This document shows, piece after piece, positions 61,053-64,000 of a stretch of DNA of 64,000 bases (positions are counted from its first letter, which is position 1; every line of letters starts with the position of its first letter). The stretch covers positions 62,001 through 126,000 of the forward strand of contig JAXMDK010000010.1 of the NCBI GenBank assembly GCA_046348855.1, given 5' to 3'. The notes under the pieces are model-generated. The model saw nothing but the letters and a program-made list of their open reading frames with translations, had not been told where the DNA came from and did no database searches. Source of the stretch: TMP-24 sp046348855. GTDB lineage: Bacteria; Pseudomonadota; Alphaproteobacteria; Rhodobacterales; Rhodobacteraceae. The translations under genes and the position numbers were made by a program.

Positions 61053-61898
61053 ATGGTCGAGGCCCGGCGCCCTATCGGCGAACGGCTCGACGCCGCGGTC
61101 GGGCTCGAGTATCTTGACGCGAGATACTGACACCCGAGGATGGGAATGTTCCTCCAGCTCGACTGGTGGGAGGTCGCAGAGCCCGGCGTCGGGACCAACC
61201 GCTACGTCTACAGCTTCAATGATCCCGTCAATGGGAGGGACGTGAGTGGGCATTGCCCGATGTGCCTTGCTTTGGCTGTAGGGTGTGCAGAAGGAGGGTG
61301 CGAAGCAGCTATCGCCGGAGCACTTGGCATAGGGCTTGCGGAAACCGCTTCCGACAAGCTCAACGACGGCAAGGTGAATGGGAACGGCGCGCTCGCTGCT
61401 ACCGGTAAGGCTGCGGCCGACTTATTATCCAAGACCGTGGCCGGTCCGGGGCACAACGGGGACCCGTCGCTCGAAGACGACCAGAGTAACGGAAATCCGT
61501 AAGGAAGCCCGGGACCCCTCGACCCTAAATCGGCTGCTGCCGCGGGTGCCGCGGTGGCTGCCGACGTGGAGGCATCAAGAGCCTTTGATGTAAGCAGTTT
61601 CGAGCGCAACATTTCACGAATGCCCGCTGGCGAGCGCGTTGCTACAGTGAAAGAGACGGCCGCAAAAATTGCGGAGTAGAGAGGTTGGGAAAGAGCCGGT
61701 CGTATTGGAAAGATCAATGGCGGAAGAACCGTTTACAGAGACCCAAAAACCGGTGATTATTATTCCGTTGACACACAGCATGGTCGTTTTGAAAGGGTTG
61801 ATAAGACTGGGAAACACATCGAGGAACAAAAGATGGATGGGACTCCTCTGAAAGACTCGCGTGACAATAGTGGCGCGCACGATCTGGAGGTTAATTGA
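61053..61898 (+). pseudogene. Rhs core plus toxin tip, interrupted by three in-frame stops
   Basis: In one frame the sequence reads IGERLDAAVGLEYLDARY, TGA (61128), then RMGMFLQLDWWEVAEPGVGTNRYVYSFNDP (cited by GVGTNRYVYSFNDP) and GHCPMCLALAVGC. This is the RHS repeat-associated core, the end of the beta-cocoon that cuts the toxin off. The frame continues past TAA (61500) and TAG (61677) into a nuclease-like tip ending at 61898. The frame is never shifted, only stopped three times, so decay seems recent. The bulk of an Rhs protein (over 1,000 residues) is missing to the left. A frame from ATG 61140 to 61502 is open but is only the middle of this gene. Confidence 0.82.
61680..61898 (+). other. 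colicin E3-like rRNase toxin tip (tip 1), inside the Rhs pseudogene
   Basis: Seventy-two codons after the last stop encode RGWERAGRIGKINGGRTVYR, DPKTGDYYSVDTQHGRFERV and a basic/polar tail. The DTQHGRFE block carries Asp (codon 61770), His (61779) and Glu (61791) with the D-x2-H-x3-E spacing of the colicin E3 catalytic residues (Asp510, His513, Glu517), and GRxxxYRDPKTGDyY resembles the colicin segment before it. Such domains cut 16S rRNA at the decoding site. With no start codon in a sensible place, the tip is probably silent unless recombined onto an intact Rhs. Confidence 0.68.
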
Positions 61899-61899
61899 A

Positions 61900-62241
61900 A
61901 TGAATCTGGTTGACGACGGCATGCCTCCGGACCTTCGATTCGGAACAGTATTTTATATTGAAAAGTTTGGCCCGTTTAAAGATCCGACCCTGCTCCTTTT
62001 ATCTGCAAACTCTGGATGTGAGGATAAGCTGGTTCTGGTCGTTTCTGGTGGGCATAAGAGGGGGTCTTTACTTCAAGTTCTTCCACTTGAGGCACATACA
62101 TCTGCCACATCAATTTCGCGGATGTGGGTTATCGAAAATTGGAGTAAGTGGATTGACATATATTCCAGCGCGGAGTCAGTCATTATTATACCTGACATAT
62201 TAGAAGCGATGAAGTTTCGTGAACATCGTGAGGAATCATAG
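61900..62241 (+). CDS. candidate immunity protein 1
   Basis: A 113-residue protein whose ATG is one base after the stop of the rRNase tip, with GGAGG at ideal spacing. This is the standard toxin/immunity junction. The sequence (MNLVDDGMPPDLRFGTVFYI, WVIENWSKWIDIYSSAESVII) does not match the 84-residue colicin E3 immunity protein and I do not recognise the family. Codon use and base composition are AT-richer than the rest of the window, pointing to transfer. Confidence 0.65.
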   Translation: MNLVDDGMPPDLRFGTVFYIEKFGPFKDPTLLLLSANSGCEDKLVLVVSGGHKRGSLLQVLPLEAHTSATSISRMWVIENWSKWIDIYSSAESVIIIPDILEAMKFREHREES

Positions 62242-62262
62242 CAACTATCTTTCAGGTGTTAG

Positions 62263-62415
62263 CTCTGTGTATGGATAAGGTATTTGCTTGACAGAGAGCG
62301 CGATGACTGCCGGTCAGGCGGCGCGTGTTTCGGTTTGAATCGAAATTCAGATGGGGGATTCCCAACGCGAGGCGCTGGAAGACCGTACGATCCGGACAAA
62401 GATGGACCGATCTAG
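62263..62415 (+). pseudogene. remnant of a second toxin tip (tip 2)
   Basis: A short frame with no start, ending GAGRPYDPDKDGPI and a TAG at 62413. It stops 17 bases before the GTG of the next immunity-like gene, and the ending resembles the C-termini of polymorphic toxins. The homologous part may be only the last ~20-50 codons. The assignment rests mainly on position and is weak. Confidence 0.35.
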
Positions 62416-62432
62416 AAGCTGAAGGAGGAGAT

Positions 62433-62838
62433 GTGAAGTACGAAATACTAGATGGATTTCACGATGCGGAATTGCAGATAATAAATATTGAGCGATTCCC
62501 GACAGAAATCCATATGCGCTTTTTTCTGTCTGGCGGGGAAAGGAGGGGAGTACGCTTTTTTTGACGTTGATATGTTCAGGGTCGCAGACGTCGTTCGGCA
62601 AAATGTGGCCTCTCGGATAGTTATTTATAGCGGTAACGGTTTTGATATGGATGATGTATGTTCAAAAATCTCATGGGCTTCGACTGCGGATGGGGAGAAG
62701 TCTTATGTAAGTCAGAAGCTCATTGAGAGCATTACCGGAAGACTGCTCGAGGGGGACCAAATTCTAGTCTATTTGGAGCCAAGCGTTGGTGCAGAAGCGG
62801 TCTTGCTATGCCGATCAATTGCGCAGGAGCGCGCGTAG
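62433..62838 (+). pseudogene. candidate immunity gene 2, frameshifted
   Basis: Starting at GTG 62433 after GGAGGAG, the frame reads KYEILDGFHDAELQIINI up to LSGGERR and then meets a stop at 62562-62564. One frame over it continues as EYAFFDVDMFRVADVVRQNV to 62838. Removing one G from the GGGG at 62545-62548 (or 62535-62538) joins them into a ~134-residue protein. The FHDAEL opening is common among small immunity-like proteins. The cause is a one-base insertion in a G run, either real or a sequencing error. Confidence 0.6.
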
Positions 62839-62918
62839 GGGTTGTACGCTATAGGGATGGCAGCCTCCTGGCGAGTGCTGTATTGTGATCGACGGTCGAA
62901 TTGTACGTGCTTGATCTC

Positions 62919-63013
62919 TCACCCCTCCAACTCCTCCCCCGCCAGCAGCTCGACCTCCAGCCGCCGCCCGCCGATGCCGCCCGCCGCTCCGGCAGCCGGC
63001 ACCGGTGCAGTCC
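62919..63013 (-). pseudogene. displaced copy of the 3' end of the gene at 63791
   Basis: On the minus strand these bases read GIGGRRLEVELLAGEELEG and a stop, matching the end of the partial gene at 63791-64000 (IGIGGRRLEVELLRGRVEG and stop). The two nucleotide stretches (62919-63013 and 63791-63869) are near-identical apart from small indels and are GC-rich, unlike the AT-richer sequence between them. The match ends at GCAGTCC in both. It is a short fragment, not a gene. Confidence 0.75.
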
Positions 63014-63162
63014 ACCCCTACACCCTGGATCAAGTACTCATTCACGAACCTGGCCATGGGTTTTTTTGTATCCCTTCGGGTAGTCGTGGATACGATGTTG
63101 TCGACAGATTCGAAAATCCCTGCCTTGACGAAAAAGGCAGGCCACGGCGTTTGGAGTATTGA
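63014..63162 (+). pseudogene. remnant of a third toxin tip (tip 3)
   Basis: An open frame without its own start, cut on the left by the GC-rich repeat, reads HPYTLDQVLIHEPGHGFF and YDVVDRFENPCLDEKGRP, with a TGA at 63160-63162. It ends one base before the ATG of the lipoprotein-like gene, again the toxin/immunity junction. The family is not recognised; HEPGH is suggestive of a metal-binding motif but does not fit HExxH. Confidence 0.4.
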
Positions 63163-63163
63163 C

Positions 63164-63607
63164 ATGAGTTTTTTGCGGATTCCTCTCCTTGCAGCAATCG
63201 CTCTTTGTGGCTGTGAAAATTATATTAATGAGCCAAGAGAAGACACACTTAAGGATAAGTATGCCATATCGTTTTACGTTGTTGACGCAGATGCTGAGGC
63301 TGGCCGCCTTGCAATTCAGGATTATTACTCTGGGAGGCGCTCTGACTTGGTGTGCGTCTCATATATTGACCAGCGCGCGTATGAGGCCTTTTTGAAAATT
63401 GCGCTGTCAGGGTTACCTTCTTCTCCAAGCGCAGTATCGGACATCATGGGCGCTATGGTAGTGCGTGTGGAACAAAAAGGAGGGCGATACCTAGGATTTG
63501 GCGGGAGACATCGTAAACAATATTTGTCCATTGACCCTGATGGGGCAGTCCAGAAATCTTTCGAAGAAGAATATCATGATACTTGCTACTTGCATATCCA
63601 GTTGTGA
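63164..63607 (+). CDS. putative lipoprotein, candidate immunity protein 3
   Basis: A 147-residue protein with a short signal and lipobox LCGC (Cys17 as lipid-bearing residue: MSFLRIPLLAAIALCGC). The ATG follows GGAG by 7 bases and is one base after the stop of tip 3. An in-frame start at 63005 was rejected because it runs through the toxin remnant. The mature part (INEPREDTLKDKYAISFYVV, GGRHRKQYLSIDPDGAVQKSF) is unfamiliar. A membrane-anchored immunity protein would suit a toxin acting in the periplasm. AT-rich and foreign-looking. Confidence 0.6.
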   Translation: MSFLRIPLLAAIALCGCENYINEPREDTLKDKYAISFYVVDADAEAGRLAIQDYYSGRRSDLVCVSYIDQRAYEAFLKIALSGLPSSPSAVSDIMGAMVVRVEQKGGRYLGFGGRHRKQYLSIDPDGAVQKSFEEEYHDTCYLHIQL

Positions 63608-63626
63608 GGTCCGGAATGTTCCGACC
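63608..63626 (+). terminator. hairpin after the lipoprotein gene
   Basis: GGTCCGGAA and TTCCGACC form a near-perfect stem with one bulged C and a 2-base loop, starting at the base after the stop. The next bases (GAGTTTGC) are weakly T-rich. From 63627 to 63790 I see no gene. Confidence 0.45.
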
Positions 63627-63790
63627 GAGTTTGCGCCGCCTTTGTAGGTCCTATGACGGCCTTATAGAGTGTACTTGCGGGACATCCAACTGACACTCCT
63701 GCCATGAGTAACATTGGCTATACGAGTCCCATGGCGACGGCACCGGCGCGCGACCACCAGCCAGCAGGTTACCGTCTGGCGGGGGACGCC

Positions 63791-64000
63791 TTACCCCTCA
63801 ACTCTTCCCCGCAGCAGCTCCACCTCCAGTCGCCGCCCGCCGATGCCGATGCCAGCACCGGCGCAGTCCGGGCAGGGAAAGGGCGTGAGCGTCTGGGCCT
63901 GCCCACCCCGCAGCACCTCGCTGAGCACGAACCGCGGCACCCCCTCCGCCGCTCTTCGGGCTTGCGGGGCCGGCCGATCCGCGCTAGGAGGAAAGTCGAA
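63791..64000 (-). CDS. partial gene of unknown function (C-terminus only)
   Basis: Sixty-nine codons of a minus-strand gene that continues beyond the window. The protein ends PRFVLSEVLRGGQAQTL, FPCPDCAGAGIGIGG and RRLEVELLRGRVEG. A CPDC pair followed by glycine-rich sequence may be part of a zinc-binding knuckle. High GC and clean reading suggest a native gene. The same final segment is duplicated at 62919-63013. I cannot name the family. Confidence 0.6.
   Translation of the reverse strand, partial: FDFPPSADRPAPQARRAAEGVPRFVLSEVLRGGQAQTLTPFPCPDCAGAGIGIGGRRLEVELLRGRVEG

Noticed and set aside
61140..61502. A stand-alone 120-residue gene.
   Set aside because: It is the middle of an Rhs core; the same frame continues on both sides beyond stop codons, so it is a fragment.
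61128..61679. Programmed stop-codon readthrough in the Rhs frame.
   Set aside because: Three different stops (TGA, TAA, TAG) in one region, with no recoding signal seen, and the large N-terminal part missing, fit decay better.

Overview
The window is GC-rich DNA from an alphaproteobacterium, most likely a denitrifying member of the Rhodobacteraceae (Paracoccus/Rhodobacter type). This rests on the end of a cytochrome cd1 nitrite-reductase maturation cluster (nirN), a c-type cytochrome very like Paracoccus cytochrome c550, an NnrS-family protein, tightly overlapping genes with ATGA junctions and GTG/TTG starts, and a gene set typical of that family. No rRNA, tRNA, CRISPR array, integrase or transposase was seen.

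Region 1 (1-7.8 kb) is an anaerobic respiration block: nirN end, a small membrane protein, cytochrome c, nnrS, a di-iron iron-sulfur repair protein, ubiX and ubiD on the minus strand, and divergently ubiT-ubiU-ubiV, the O2-independent ubiquinone hydroxylation genes. An FNR/NNR-type box lies in the divergent ubiD/ubiT promoter and a near-perfect one lies ahead of the cytochrome gene. A glycerate-kinase C-terminal remnant follows ubiV.

Region 2 (7.8-21.5 kb) is a compact ten-gene minus-strand run of glycosyltransferases, SGNH/GSCFA-like proteins, an alpha/beta hydrolase and methyltransferase-like proteins. Divergent from it is a coupled pair ending in a sulfatase fused to RTX-type calcium-binding repeats. 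It looks like a surface-glycan synthesis and modification locus.

Region 3 (21.5-39 kb) mixes cyclic-nucleotide signalling with glycan genes: a cNMP-gated K+ channel, two class III cyclases, a DUF3095 protein, a cNMP-binding protein, a metallo-beta-lactamase-fold protein, several glycosyltransferases, a deacetylase-like protein, and a 904-residue ABC exporter-like protein whose ATPase motifs are all degenerate. I regard this as the best candidate for an undescribed system. A fused peptide-importer ATPase also lies here, and its likely receptor and permeases are at 39.2-43.2 kb.

Region 4 (44-61 kb) looks devoted to uptake and breakdown of nucleobase or hydantoin-type compounds: a BMP-family nucleoside-type ABC importer with a cytosine-deaminase-like enzyme, LuxR and AraC regulators, hydantoinase B and A, and a complete Liv-type ABC importer. 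The AraC/hyuB intergenic region carries three tandem repeats suited to an AraC-family regulator.

Region 5 (61-64 kb) drops sharply in GC and is a decayed Rhs locus. It has an Rhs core and a colicin-E3-like RNase tip in one frame broken by three stops, followed by three toxin-tip/immunity modules in varying states of decay. The last module is bracketed by two copies of the 3' end of another, minus-strand gene.
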